Assembly (NCBI GenBank): GCA_033439255.1
Contig: CM065883.1
Coordinates: forward strand, 62,001-126,000
DNA: 64,000 bases
Reading direction: 5' to 3'
DNA from: Hericium rajendrae
Lineage: Eukaryota; Basidiomycota; Agaricomycetes; Russulales; Hericiaceae
Every line of letters starts with the position of its first letter. Positions within the stretch are counted from its first letter, which is position 1. Positions 22,100 through 35,095 of the stretch are shown piece by piece. Below the pieces are notes generated by a model, which was not told the origin of the DNA, searched no databases, and saw only the letters and a program-made list of their open reading frames with translations. The position numbers and the translations under genes are program-made.

Positions 22100-24518
22100 A
22101 TGCCTTCATCGACAGATCTCAGTGTCACAATAGCTGATCTTGAGGATCTGCGACAGCGCACATCATCCCTTGCCATCCATGCCCATGAATCAGATGAAGA
22201 TGAGCCCGTGTCACGATTCTTCAAGCTAAATGTACCGGCCCAGGTTCTGCGGCATGCGGACATGTCCAAGGCTGGAGTCCAAGGTTTTCAAGAGGGCATC
22301 AAATTGTTTCCGCATCAAGTGGTCGCTCGAACGTGGATGGAACAGCAGGAATGTGGCGAAAATCATGGTGGCATCTTAGCCGACGATATGGGGTAAGTCA
22401 CCTCCAGTTTTTTCTTGAACGCCTTTGAAGTTGCCTCACACAGCCTCGGTAAAACTGTGGAGATGCTTGTGCGAATGGTGGACGGTAGGCCGCCTAAAGC
22501 AGCTAAAGCTGAGGGCTGGGCTGCTAGTACTCTGTGGGTTTGAGGCTACGCTTCTATCTCTTAAATGTCTTATACTGCAATTAATGTCCGTCAGGGTCAT
22601 ATGTCCTGTTGGGCTACTTTCTCAATGGGCCTCGGAGATACACAGGATCGTCCCACAATTTCTCGTCATTCAACACCACGGTCCAGATCGTGCCATAGGT
22701 CTACTTCTCCCCGACTTTTGTCACTTCTAAATTGGTAATCTAATATTATCGCAGACAACGTACCCCTTCAGCGAGCCCACGTTGTAATCACTTCATATTC
22801 TGTTGCCATGTCCGAGTGGGGTAATATGCAGGCCGAAAAGCATGCACACGATCAACGACGGAAAGCTGCGAAGTCGACTTCTTCTTCTTCCCATCAAGCT
22901 TTATTCCACGTCCAGTGGTGGAGGATCGTTCTAGGTTTGTCCCTCCATATGCATGATCGATCTCTCACGATTTACGCTCTTTGAATAGATGAAGCTCACA
23001 CGATCAAAAACCGGGAAAGCAAGACTTCTTTGGCTTGCTGCGCCTTGCTCGGGAAACATCGTTGGTGTCTGACGGGTACACCGATGTAAGGCCATCACTT
23101 CCATCACATTTGCCTTATATCGAAGATTCTGTCGCAGGCAAAATCGCGTGGCCGAGTTGTACCCTTTTTTCAAGTTCCTATGGTTCAAGCCATTCGATGA
23201 CTGGGCAGTATTTAGTCGGGATATTGTCGGGCCGGTTCGTAGCGGACAAAGTCAGGTTGCGCTGAGTCGCCTTCAAGTAAGTCGTAGATAAGAACTCAAG
23301 TGTCTTGTCTGAAATTGTCTTTTCACCAGGCTGTGATGACAGATATCATGCTTCGTCGTCGGAAGGACGAGTACATTAACGGACGGCCTATTCTGCACCT
23401 ACCCAAACGCATTGTTGAGGTCGTGACCTGCGAATTCAGTCCCGCTGAACGAGCATTTTACGACGCTCTGCAATTCTCGTTTGCATCCCACGTCGATAAG
23501 CTGGTGCAGGACCATATCGCGAGGAAGTTCTTTTCCTCGGTCTTAGAGATGGTGACCCGACTCCGTCAAGGTTGAACATTTCGAGGCCTCATATGATTTG
23601 TTGTTCTCCACTGATGTTTTTTCGCATAGCGTGCAATCACCCTAGCCTCGTGAACAAGGCAAGTAAGTTTCAAGGCACAGTCGACCTCGATGGTATTGTA
23701 GCGAAGGTCATCGGACCCTTCGAATCGGCGTCTACACGTACAGAGTCCGGTCTTCCTCCTATATTGACCAAGATCTGCGCGGCGTTGGAGCTGCTTCGTC
23801 AAATCGTAGCACGAGGCGAGAAAACAATCGTGTTTTCTCAATTCACGTCAATGCTGGATATTCTCGAACCATTCCTTCGCTTTAACAATATATGTTTTGT
23901 TCATTGTAAGTTGTGTGCTGATCTGTTATCAGTGTTTTCCTGACCGTCAATTGCGCACCAGATGATGGATCGATGACAAAAGAGAATCGTCAGAAGGCTC
24001 TCGATTCCATTTGCTCTTCCGCACTGGTGAATTGCATACTCATCTCGTTCAAGGCTGGCAATACAGGTATATGCAATTGACATATGTTTTCGAACTGGCT
24101 GATTCTCGACCAGGCTTGAATCTTACTGCATGCAATAATGTCATCCTGATCGATCTCTGGTGGAATCCTGCACTTGAGGTGAGATGCTATCGTAATGTCG
24201 AGCATAGCTGACAGTCTTACGATGCTCCCAGGACCAAGCCTTCGACAGGGCTCATCGAGTAGGCCAGACTAAAGATGTCCACATTTATAAGTTGACAGTT
24301 AAGGACACTGTCGAAGAGCGCATTCTAAAGGTTTCGTGCTTCACTTAATCAAGGAGCTAGCACTCGCTCATAATGTCAAATGCTACAATATATAGCTTCA
24401 AGATCGAAAGCGTCGACTCGCTCGCGCGGCTTTAGATGGGGAGGGTCTCGAAGGTAGTGAGCTCGGACTAGATGAATTGATAGGTCTATTCCGTGACAAC
24501 ACTCCTGTACCTGCCTAG
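22100..24518 (+). CDS. SNF2-family (Rad5/HLTF-like) helicase, 603 aa
   Basis: Twelve exons join in phase to 604 codons including the stop. Exon ends: 22100-22392, 22444-22533, 22595-22698, 22755-22934, 22989-23085, 23138-23276, 23330-23570, 23630-23905, 23962-24066, 24114-24178, 24232-24330, 24396-24518. SNF2 enzymes use ATP to move along DNA and remodel chromatin or repair intermediates. All core motifs are visible: [13 protein letters not shown] (Q motif region), [12 protein letters not shown] (Walker A, about 91-102), [11 protein letters not shown] (Ia), DEAH (about 223-226), LTGTPM, then in the second lobe [45 protein letters not shown] (motif VI). The closest architecture is Rad5/Rad16/HLTF, but the RING usually found between the lobes is absent (only about 46 residues lie between CNHPSLVN and KTIVFSQF). 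The gene looks intact. Confidence 0.93.
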
Positions 24519-24781
24519 TACCACTCGCGATCTCTACAATTGTCCAGAATGCGTTATAGTAAATGAAGTAGTTTATCGTGACCGAAGAGCTCATCGCTGA
24601 CGGACAACTCGATGTACTCGACTCCGCCTGTAGAACGGTTGTCTTCTGTGCGACACCGGTTCGGAGCGGTTATGGCGCCTGCAGGCATGGGTGGCATCAT
24701 GATTGAAGTCAAAGGTGACCTGACTCCGAGCCACAACCACCGACCTCCGCCTGAGACGATTCATTCTCCACTTTCCTATCC

Positions 24782-26789
24782 ATGGACAACGATCAGCTAC
24801 AAGATGGACCGATTTATTGTGAGCGTGGACACTAATTACCGCCCAAGTACCACTGACAGCCTTCCTTCTTAACTTTGTTCCCAGCTCCCGCGGAGGACCA
24901 ATTACATTTATTTGGCAAGACTTTGCACAAAGTTCAGGATTCGTTGCACGATATTTGCATTGGTCACCAGGAGGTCAACGCCGAACAAAATAAGGTAATT
25001 AACAAGATCCTCGACCAGATGAAGGAGTTGTCCAAATTCGTGTACGCTGTACATGCGAGTGAGGTGAGGACGAACGGCTTTTTTGTGGCCTTACTCTGTG
25101 CAGTTATGCCAACATGTCTTTCTTAGACCACGACAAGCGGGAGACTTGGGGATACGGAAGGTCACTTCTATGAGGTCGAGGCGAAGCATGAGGCGACGTT
25201 GTCGAAATTAGCAGTGGATTACACGACCTTGCTGGGCTCGTTCGGTAAGCCCTACATCCTATCTGAATTTCCGCATTCATGTTCATAAGCGCAGAGATAA
25301 TAAAGAGGAAATTAGCCTCGGCTCAAGAGGAGAACTTGAACATCCGCAGCGCGATCGACAATACGAACAAGAACAACGGCAATACAAATAATATACTGAA
25401 GACGATCAGGGAGAGGGTGACGGTGCTGGAGACAATGATGACCAGGCGCGTCGCTAATCAACCGGAGCTCAGTAAGGTAGGTTCCTATCCCCCAGTAGGT
25501 GTCACAAAAAGTGTGTATCCGCTGAAGGAGATCGACGGTGATGGCGAACGAGCCATAGAAAGTGCGTCGCCTTTTGAAGAACTCGTCGCAGCGACAGAAC
25601 TGGGCGACGAAGAGACACAGGAAATATTAGAGGTATTATTGTTTGGCGAACGTCAACTTTGCACGCTGACTGATCGATGCATAGGTGGATGGCTCTACAG
25701 CAGTTATGCTGACACTCGAGGAAGAGATGCATCACATGATTAGAGATCCTGCGTCGCATCAGGGAACCGGCTCAATCGAAGGATACAATGTTGTATATGA
25801 GCCAGAGGACGTCAGGGTCACATCACCTGCATTGGTTGAGGAGAGTGGTGAGCCAGAGATTACGGAGACTCTTTTGCCTGTATTGACTGACGAAGCCGAA
25901 CCCGTTGCAGGGACAGACCTGGGCGATCAAGAGATTCAGGAAGTATCAAAGGTATGACTTCTTGACGACGTGATTGGAGATGCAACTGATGACTCGTAGA
26001 TGGCAGTGACTACAGATGAATTTGTTTTGCCGCAGGAGACCGACGCCATCAAGGAACACGATGTCGTAGATGAGCCAGAGAACATAAGGGTTCTTTCACC
26101 CGCGAACATTGAAGAGGTCGACGAGCCGGACAGTGCGGGAGCTCTCTGGCCCAGTTTGACTGGGGACACGGGCGTTTTAGAGGTGAGTTCTACAACTCAG
26201 CTGCAATTTACCATATCTCATGTACAAGCACAGGTTCTTCAGTCGCGTGGTCCCGACGTGAGCATACGTTTGGACCTCTGCCATCCGATAGCTTATGCAT
26301 CGAACCAGATTCAGGAAAGTAGAGCAAATGGTGAAGCTGGAGACTCTGTCAACACGTCACGTTTGGTCGAAAGTGAGATTGTCATAATATGTCCGAGGAT
26401 GATCCCCGCGGACTTGAAAGTGAGTGAGCTATTTCTGCTTTGTGCAGGGATGATACGATCCATTTCAGGTTTTATCACCCGTCTTATCCGGCAGGGCACT
26501 TATTGCAGCATCGAGTATCGACATCGATCCTATTGTTCCCGGAGCTTTTCCAAACAGCATATGCGATGCTGCTGTCACCTCCAAACCTCCTGCTCGGGTG
26601 TTGTCCCCGAGTTTCTGGTTGTCTAGATATATGTGCACGGTGGTCACTGCATGCTTTTTGACAGTCCTCATCCTATCAATATGTATGGGACCACCTGATT
26701 CAGCAATCTTGGACGTCCACCACCCATCTCGTGGGCAAGCAAGGGGCTTGCATATGTTCCGGGTCCTGGGCAGGCGATGTGTCGTTTGA
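24782..26789 (+). CDS. Coiled-coil protein with C-terminal membrane anchor, 542 aa
   Basis: Eight exons (24782-24818, 24885-25063, 25127-25244, 25295-25632, 25685-25951, 26000-26182, 26234-26419, 26469-26789) join in phase to 543 codons including the stop. The N-terminal third is predicted coiled coil (about residues 15-165: KTLHKVQDSLHDI, NKILDQMKELSKFVYAV, NNILKTIRERVTVLE). The middle is acidic and has two related segments (EPEDVRVTSPALVEE and EPENIRVLSPANIEE, each followed by a PVLTDE or PSLTGD end). A single hydrophobic segment lies near the C-terminus (about 489-509, YMCTVVTACFLTVLILSICM), followed by a tail of about 35 residues. This is the layout of a tail-anchored organelle or nuclear-envelope tether. 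I do not recognise the family. The start of exon 1 (37 nt) is the weakest point. Confidence 0.75.
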
Positions 26790-27468
26790 AATCTACTGAT
26801 GTTGACCTTCCTTTACCTTGACCAACCACATTCTAAACTACCTAATACCTGACCTATCTACAGACCTAATGCTATGATGATATGCTGTCAAATCATTGCA
26901 TTATCCTCTTTCCTCTCGAGCCTCGGGCAGCTCGGGCTGGTTACTCTTACTGCACTTTCCCTCATCCACGCCGCGCCTAAGCCACACCTAGGCCGCCAGT
27001 TGCAGCCTTCACATGCTACAGAGTGTAGTCCCCTTGTTGTCAATACCCATCTTGCATTGTCTCTTCCCGCTACGGTCTTGTAGCCGCAGGACTTTACGTT
27101 CAAAAGCTTTGACTCCGCCCCGGCAACGTCAGCCTAGCGCACAATACTTCAAAATAAATCGGGTACCACATCCCTCAAATCGTGCGAGAAGTAGATTTTG
27201 ACTTCATTGTCTGATACATTAGATACCATTGCACGTTTCTGTCAAATCCTAGACCTTAGTACATGCCGACGGCAAAGATATCGGGCTTTGCGGCAGAGCC
27301 GGGCCATGATGATGATTCTGCGGGCGACGCGATCACATGACAGCTGACGCGCTGAAAGAGATGCTTAATTATGAAAGACAGACTAATCTCATGCCCAGAA
27401 CAGCATCTCCTCTCAGTGCTCCCCACCACCTCATCGCCAAAACCACCACCATCGACGTGATTCTCATA
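26790..27468. other. Intergenic, no gene recognised
   Basis: This covers 3' flanking DNA of the coiled-coil gene and 5' flanking DNA of the next gene. Short frames at 26874-27083 and 27013-27201 have no protein character. Confidence 0.5.
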
Positions 27469-28670
27469 ATGTCCCTCGATACGCGCTCGCCTGGAGATCT
27501 GTGTTTCCATGTCCGCGTTGCCTTTGAGGGTGAGGGAATATCCACCGCCATGTCTTGTCCATGGGTGGCACCGACTCGAATGGAAGCCCTGCGCAATGCT
27601 TCAGTTGAAGCTGAAACGCTAGTCCACGCTAACAACGAAAGGTAAGACCATCGCTTATCAGGGCTTACAAGTTATACTCACATTGCGCAGGAATAAAGCC
27701 ACTCCTCCTTCACGGGCCTCTCGCGGGATGTCTCCTTTTGGGGAACACCCTCCCGCAGCGATGACACCACAAGCCTCACGCGAGCGAACAGCTTCTCTGG
27801 AGCTGCCTCCCCATATGGTAAACGAGTTCTTGACAAATCTTAGCATTTGACTCATTTACTTGCAGCCTCCTCATTTCCACGCACCTAACTCAGACCCTCT
27901 CCTACATGTTGAGGAGGGAGAGCCTGTGTTCAACTCAGAGGGCTCAGAGCCCCAGGTCAAACTCATCGGATCTCCGAGTTTGCCTGCAGTTGAAGAAGTG
28001 ATGGCTCCCGCAGAGAGATCGAGGCGAAAGCCTCGAGCAAAGACCTCATCTCCTGCCAAGGCTCCCGCAGAGATGTCGAGGCAGAAGCGTCGCGCGCCGA
28101 CCTCATCTCCTGCGAAGGCGAACGACGGATTGCGTCAAAAGTACGTGCTCGTTGTTCATTCCTCGATATCATTTCTCTAATTTTTATGGTCTCCGCAGGA
28201 AACAAGCTCGTGTCACCTCACCGCCAGGAGACAACTTAGAGGCCCTCCCGTCGCCATGGGATACCTTCAAGGTTGCCAAAGTACGGTCCACTAAGTTCTA
28301 CTGCGTTTGGTACGTAAGCAGTGGACCGGCCGAAATACCTCACCCACCAGCCCATCCTGACGGTATGGTGATCCGTACGGGCGCGTTGTTTCTACATACC
28401 GTGAATGGTAATGCCAGACGACCTCAGATCTGGATGTTCGTCAAGGAGACTGACGTTGCGATGTGGAAGCGGATGGAAGTCGGTCAAACCTGGGTCTACC
28501 CCGGCCCTAAGCACCTCTTGCATATTCGTTCCGACGGTGTTCCCTCGTGGCTCTTGCCTGCTACCCTTGCAAGGGGTCATTACGCTGAGGACAAACTGCT
28601 ATCTGACGAGAGCTCGGAGAAGAATCCGTCTGCGACACCGAGGGCGAGTCTCCTGTCGCTTTACATGTAA
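27469..28670 (+). CDS. Unrecognised basic protein, 348 aa
   Basis: Four exons (27469-27641, 27691-27817, 27866-28140, 28199-28670) join in phase to 349 codons including the stop; the introns are 48-58 nt. The N-terminus (MSLDTRSPGDLCFHVRVAFE) looks like a short beta-rich domain. A disordered centre has two near repeats, RRKPRAKTSSPAKAPAE and RQKRRAPTSSPAKAN, of the AT-hook-like or nuclear-localisation type. The C-terminal half is a compact, aromatic-rich domain (WDTFKVAKVRSTKFYCVWYV, GALFLHTVNG, PQIWMFVKETDVAMWKRM, WVYPGPKHLLHI). I know no family with this pattern. It lies 5' of another unrecognised gene and of the DDE transposase-like gene, all on the plus strand, so a link to that gene is possible but unproven. 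An upstream in-frame ATG at 27337 would give a longer N-terminus. Confidence 0.68.
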
Positions 28671-29321
28671 TCGGCATGTGAGTCCATCCTTGCTCGTCAT
28701 GTCGTTTTCACGAGTCTGATATACGCCCATCAGGACCCAATTCTCATCACGCGGCGCCCGGATTGCAACTCTCTCTCCAAGCTCTCATCGCACTGTTTGT
28801 TTCTGTATGATTTGTACAATTTATAGAATTTTTGTGTCTAGAGGATGTATTCCATTTAATTGTATCTCCCACTCGTTAATCGTCCCAGTAATTATCATCT
28901 GTCCATGATATCATGAGGCCACTCTTCGGCGAAATCGGTCATAGCCAGTGTGATCGCCCGCCGCAGGTGGGCAAACGAGCTGCCAGGGTGATTTCGGAGC
29001 CGTCTCCGGTGGCTTGCCAGGGTTAGTCCGTGGCCGAGTCGAAACCCGCTGGTCTTTGATGATGGGAGGCCTTCTGAGATGAGATCAAGCGCTCAACTGA
29101 CCGACAGGCTCATCGCTTCGAGTTCAGGACCATGTCTGTGGGTCGTTTGAAGTGGGATTCTTGGTAGAATGAACGAAATATGAGCCTCTTTGCAGCGCTG
29201 TGTGGCAAATGCCAAATTCGGCCTCAACGCGTCCTGTTTCAGTAAGTGCCGCATACCAGTACTGAAGACAGGAGCAAATATCTCCTTATCATCTTCGCTC
29301 TTACCCCATCGTCGCTCAATC
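28671..29321. other. Intergenic, no gene recognised
   Basis: This contains the presumed 3' end of the preceding transcript and the promoter of the next. There is no conserved frame, no RNA gene and no clear TATA box. Confidence 0.5.
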
Positions 29322-30064
29322 ATGCAGTCTACCTACACCGAACGCCATAAGCATCACGAAGAGTTCTTTACCGTGTGGAAGCCCGGCCTCTTGGAAAGCG
29401 TGCCCAATGCCGATTTCCTCTCCTTTGTTCAAGCTGGTGATTACCCGGGCTCATTCGGCTTTTACGAGCGCCGCTCTCACATCACGCCATGCGGTATCAA
29501 GAATGAGTACGCCGCTGTCATCATCGAAATGACAGGCTGCATCAGGAGGGAGAATTTCTACTTCACCACAGATGGAGCCAGTAGCGACCCCCTTCTCGAT
29601 GAATCCGATCACCCTTCACGGTTCGTGTCATGCTGGTTGGACCCCCCCTCTGCCGACAACAGTTTGGAGCGCGCAGTCTGGAGACGCGGCTTGCGCCGTC
29701 TCAAGGCGCTCGGCACAGAGCATGGATACCAGACATCAGAACTGGTACAGCCGGATCCTGCTCCTGGCAACATCCCCAGCCCCTTGCTTCTTCAAGTCGA
29801 GTGGGCTCCTCCTACCGGCGGTCCCGATGCGGTAAGTGTCTATTCTCGTTCAGCATAGTCAAATGATCTCATGCCTTGCAATTGATGTAGGTGCCCGCCC
29901 GGGACTCGATGTCCCGCATGCCTGTTTTCACTTCAGAGAATGAGCATGTCCCATTCGAATCGCTCGAGAGCGTCCCGTTCGGGCACCGCGTCCATGTCCG
30001 TGTCACCTTGCGGGTCACCGGAGATATACTCGGTGCTCGCTTGTTGTCGATGCACCTTCTGTGA
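29322..30064 (+). CDS. Unrecognised protein, 227 aa
   Basis: Two exons (29322-29831 and 29891-30064) around a 59-nt intron give 228 codons including the stop. The start used is MQSTYTERHKHHEEFF; the frame is open farther upstream to 29190. The protein is soluble-looking, with no signal peptide or membrane segment. It has segments such as VWKPGLLESVPNADFLSFVQ, YAAVIIEMTGCIRRENFYF and a C-terminal VPFGHRVHVRVTLRVTGDIL. That C-terminal beta-rich end resembles in style the N-terminus of the 27469-28670 protein (LCFHVRVAFEGEG), but I cannot show homology. It precedes the DDE transposase-like gene by about 500 bp on the same strand. The function is unknown. Confidence 0.68.
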
Positions 30065-30566
30065 AGCGCCAAGGGAGCTCGTCTAGGCTCATTCCTGTAT
30101 TCCTCTCCCTTCCGTCCTTCAGTTGTTCGCCTTCAACTGACGTGCCTTCAATTTGTCTGCAGGTATTCTTTTTGTTATGCTCAGTTCTCCCATTCTATGT
30201 GTACCATAGCAGTAAATCATCTTTAAAGTACGATTTTTTTCTATGTATTCATTCTGTGCTTGTGTATGTATTATAGTACTTCGAGAGGCTGGCTACTTGT
30301 ATATATGGTCTATCCGTGCGCGTCTGCGCTCACGGAGCCCGTTGTGAAGAGGAAACAATGTGAAATGGTCTAGCCGAGCTGTTTCATCCAGCTCGACTGT
30401 CGATCCAAGCCCCGCCCTTTCGCAAATCGCCAAGGACAAGGTTGCGGACTCAATTTTGCTGTGTTTCCTGCTCATGAAGTAAGTTAGTCGTAGCAGGGCC
30501 GGTTGGTCTGCTCCTGTCTCCCATCCTCTCCCGTCGCTGCACCCCATCGCACCCCGTCATCGCGCC
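30065..30566. other. Intergenic, upstream of the DDE transposase-like gene
   Basis: This is T-rich in the left half and CT-rich before 30567, as expected for a 3' end followed by a promoter. I see no terminal inverted repeat marking the edge of a transposon. Confidence 0.45.
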
Positions 30567-33500
30567 ATGTCTACCTTTGATCCAACGTTTGTGCGCGCTG
30601 TCATAAGCAACGGCTTACCCGAGGACGAGCACGACGCCTTCAACGGAGACTGGATGACAACGGTAAGCTAAATATTTACCTTCTTCGCAGGAAATGATGT
30701 ATTGATACACCATCTCGGTCTATTAGGTCACAAACCGGGTCACAAAATGGAGGAAGAAAGCAAAAAAAAATGGTGCAGTCGTGATTCAAGAACAGCTAGA
30801 GTGGGAAGCCCATGTCACGAAGTATGTCGACTACGTTTCGAAACTCACTAATGCTATTGTGGGAGACCGGGAGGCACAGGACAACAAGCCCGCAAAGCCC
30901 AACGCGAAGTCCGCGAAGCCGGGCGCAACGGGCGCAACGGGCGCAAAGCCCGCAAAGCCCGCAAAGCCCGCAAGGCCCGCGAAATCGGCGAAGCCCGCAA
31001 AGCCTAAGGTCGCTCTCCCGGCGAAAATCCCCCTCCTTCCAGATCATGTCCCCCTCTATGGCCCTCATTTTGTACCGCCCACTTTCCTAGATCAGACGAA
31101 GCGTCAGAAGCAGTCCCAACTTCATATTCAGCTGAAGACCACTTACCTCGAGGACTTGACCATCATCCATCCATTCTATTTTCCTCATCTCCTTGCATGT
31201 CCCGTCTGCAACTCCACAAATGTTAGCTGGCAAGGATGGACGAGCACTGGACCTCGGGATGTTCATGGAATCAGGCGCGAAGAGCGCGCGGTGGGATTTC
31301 AGATCCGATGTCTCCCGTGCAAGGCAGAGCGCGCTAGGTTGGCAGCTCAGCGGCAGACGCAGGAGGCATGTACAAAATCGGCAAAACCTAGAGATGCAGG
31401 GGATGGTGAGGGTGATGAGGACGAAGAAGACGAGCCGGAGGAGGAGGACGACGATGAAGATGATGATGGGAAGTCATCGAAACCGCCCAAGTTGCCCGGT
31501 TTCTGCTTCGCATCAACAAACGCCATCTACTGGAAGAGATGGGAATTTTGGGAAATACCTTGTACGTGCTTGCATCTTCAGCCTCGTGGCGCCATTCCCT
31601 GATATGGGTTGGTCTTCGCACAGGCGGTATACCCGTGTTCTTCAAGCGTTGCGGGGTAACGCAGGACCTGCTGGATCTCATTATCGAAGTCCGTCCATCG
31701 ACGACCTCAGCGGGATTGGCAGAGAATATCCGCCGTAAGTCTTCTTGTTTTGCTATGCCCTTATCCGAATATCACTTACCAAGCAAAAAGAGCTACATTT
31801 GCTCGAGTACCATCAATCTTTCCTCCATTACCTGCGAACGTACTCGGAAGTTCACGACACATTCTTCAAACACCGACCTCTCGAGCAATTCTCACGTCCG
31901 TTCAAAGACTCGTACGGCCCCGCATCCATCTCTGACGAGGTGATTTCTGAGGTCTTTTTAGCCTTTACGGTGCGCTCGCGTCAGGCGGAATCGGAAGAGT
32001 ATATACGCATGCTCACTGGTAAGTGTCACGGGCATCCTGCAAGGTGACAGAGCCAGCTGACATGCTCCGTCAACAGGCATTACAATTTCCATGGATGCAA
32101 CTTTCAAGGTCGTCCAAAAGGCTGTGGTTATAGACAGCAAAAACAAGCGTACAAGGGTGATGGAGGGCGGGATCCTCAGCGGGATCAATGAATGGACAGA
32201 GATGCCATTTTATGTAAGCTTAATCTCTTCGTATTTTGGACGACGTTAAAGATACTGACCCTCTTCGCAGAGACTATGCCACACGAAGTCGAACGCTGAA
32301 ATGCGCGAGCTGTTACAGGGCTATCGACGGCGCTGTGAATTGTTGAAAGTACCGCTTCCTGAGATTACGGTCTCCGACATGTGTTGTAGCGTTCGCAATG
32401 CTATCAAAGAGGTATTCCCAGACACCCAGGTTGTCTTGGATGTGTATCATTTTATGTCAAGGTGCCGTCTTCATCAGTAAGATCACAGATAGATACTAAT
32501 CTTTATATTATCATAAGGTATCTCGCAGCAGTAGTGAATGGGACAAGGAACCCGAACCGCAAAATTGTCGCTCGAGACGTTGTCGATGCCATCCTGAAGA
32601 AGCGCGCGGAAGACGGCAAAGGCGCTCAGTACTGGAGCCAGCCTGAACAGGAAGAGAAGTTGCAAGCTGTATACGAGAAGTGGACAGCAGTAGGAACGGT
32701 ATGGTCAGCAGCCGTGCAGAATGTGAGTACGGTCAATCTCACCGTTGACCCCATCTTTCCCATGTGCTCACCGAGTCCCTGCTCTGAATCAGGTTCATCG
32801 AGATCAGCTTGGCCATGTACAGAAGGGATGTCTCACGCACTGTCGAGAGGACGTCCGCTCTGATGGGAGCCGCATCGAAGGCACGAACAAGTACTGGAAC
32901 TCCATCATGAGATCACATCCAAGTGGGATTGAGCTCTTCACGGGCTTATCTTATGATTTCGTCCATCGCCGCAACGTGCGCATTGGGATGGGCACGCGCA
33001 CGTTAGCTTACCCCGCGGGCTTTCTCGCTTCTTCCCATGGGTCGCACCACACCCACCTGATCGACCGCATTGCTTATCTGTGGAACCGCCTCCTGGGTAT
33101 CGAACGCACACATGACTCCTCCACGCCGTTGACTGAACGGCCCCGCTTACCAGTCGTTGACAGTGGCGAGTCATTCGGTCTCGCTCGCTCAGCCAACACG
33201 GAGACGTTTGGTGGTCTCTTGGAAGCTGAGGCTGAAAAATACGACTACGTCAAGGCACCAAAGAAGCCGGCAGACAACGAGCAGAAGCCAGCAGTCGACT
33301 TCATTGACGAACTCCTCCAGCGCGCGGAGGAAGACGACTCCAATGACATCGAGCCGCGCAGCTCAAGGATCCTCAAGTCTATGCACATTGACCCTGCCCT
33401 CCGTCTGCTTCCCCAACAGCAGGCCACATCAGCTCCACTTCCACCTCCAGGCATTCCCGTGCAACATTCGCGCCAACATCTGAGAAAAGGACCAGTGGTA

Positions 33501-34335
33501 TATGGCACTATGTAGCCTACATAGCTCTGATAGGGCCATAGGAGTCCTCTTTTCTACATAGCTACTCCATAGTAGTGAGGTAATCTATATAGAGCTATCA
33601 TAGCTATCATAGCTATCATAGCTATCATAGCTATCATAGTATAGACTATAAGCTATCATAGCTATCATAGCTGCTATAGCATATAATGGCTATCATAGCT
33701 ATGTCAGCTATGTGGTATATCTCTGTTATCATATCATGTCTAGCAAGTAAGGCTGCTATCTACTCTATATCACCTATGTCTTGTATGCTGCTCAAGAGTG
33801 CTAAAATTTTATTCAATATAAAAATATATTATAAATTTCAGTCTTGTTGCATCTAAAACATTCAAAACATCGAAAATTTAAAAGCATTATATTTCAAACA
33901 ATATTAAATTACAACACATCTACTACAAAGCTACAAGCATCACTACACATTTATGATACACTATAAAGATTAACACTCCAAGATAAGATTTAAAGATAAG
34001 ATAGAACTTACAAATAAAAGACAAATAAAGAGATAAATAAAAAGATAAGATAAAGCTTACTTTATAGATAAGAAAAAGCGAAAATAATCTAAAGGCAAAG
34101 TCAACAAATTAGTATACAAGATACAGATATAGAAAAACATAAGACTTACTTAAGATAATAAAAGCGAAAATGTAGAAGTCTATAAAGAACAGTAGGGTTA
34201 GTGAACAATGAAACAATATAGCAACAGTATAACAACTTACCGAACATCAAAGAGTTGAAGCAGGAGAAGAGAGAGCGACAAAAGACGAGGGATGGTAGTG
34301 GTAGAGAAGAGAGAGAGAAAGCGCGTCGCGCACGC

Positions 34336-34343
34336 CTTATATA
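34336..34343 (-). promoter_or_regulatory. Leftward TATA box of TIR copy 3
   Basis: TATATAAG on the minus strand is followed leftward by GCGTGCGCGACGCGC and a CT-rich tract, then a GTAAGT donor near 34240. The position relative to the hairpin is as in copies 1 and 4. Confidence 0.5.
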
Positions 34344-34789
34344 GACGTGGCCAGCGGAGCGCCAAGTGTTGCTGCCGAGACCGGGCCGGGCGGTGCCGAG
34401 CACTCGTGTCAGAGGCTAAGTGCTAGACTTCCCTAAGTTCACCTCGCTGCCCCGTAGCTTGTCATAGCTTAGTTAGATATTCGTCTCATATGATCCAGTT
34501 GAATAAATGACAGCTGGCTGTCATTTTTTTTTTCAGAGTTTAATGGATTTTATTTGATTTACTAAGCTCGAAACGTTCGAACTCACGCGCGTTCGGCAGC
34601 TGAAGCACCGAAGGCGCGTCGAAGCTCGACTCTCATAGTATCCTTACCACCACTCTCGTCCCTCCTCGTTCCTCAGCCGTTCTTCTTCTCACTCACTGCT
34701 CGGATCGAACGCGGGAGGTTCTCGATAGGGCAGAGAGGGTTAAAAGGTAAGTAAAACGAGTCTCTATCATTGTTGTTCGTACTCATACA

Positions 34790-34821
34790 GAGAGTATCGC
34801 TCGTTCTCGAGCGATACTCTC
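34790..34821. repeat. Conserved hairpin, TIR copy 3
   Basis: A perfect 14-bp stem, GAGAGTATCGCTCG with its complement, encloses a TTCT loop. It directly follows the CAG acceptor of the short rightward intron. Confidence 0.82.
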
Positions 34822-35081
34822 GTTCTTCGACACCCGCGACGCACCCGACCTCCCCTCCCGCATTATCATCTCTCCGCCACGTCGCCAGCGCCCCTGCGCT
34901 TCTCGAACACGTCGCCGCCAGCCTCGATCCCCTGCGCGTCACCAACAGTTGCGCACGGGCCCGGCCGCGTGCCCGCAACCTCGACAACTCCCGCGTCGAC
35001 CCCCTTTGTCCACGTCCACGCCCCCAGCCTCCCGTTGCCCCATTCGCCGGCGACGGCATCCGCGTTGTGTCGTCGCGCCTC

Positions 35082-35095
35082 GTTGCCGTGGCAAC
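35082..35095. promoter_or_regulatory. RFX/X-box-like palindrome, TIR copy 3
   Basis: GTTGCCGTGGCAAC lies in the CpG-rich block and is the reverse complement of the form in copies 1 and 2. Only one site was found in this copy. Confidence 0.45.
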
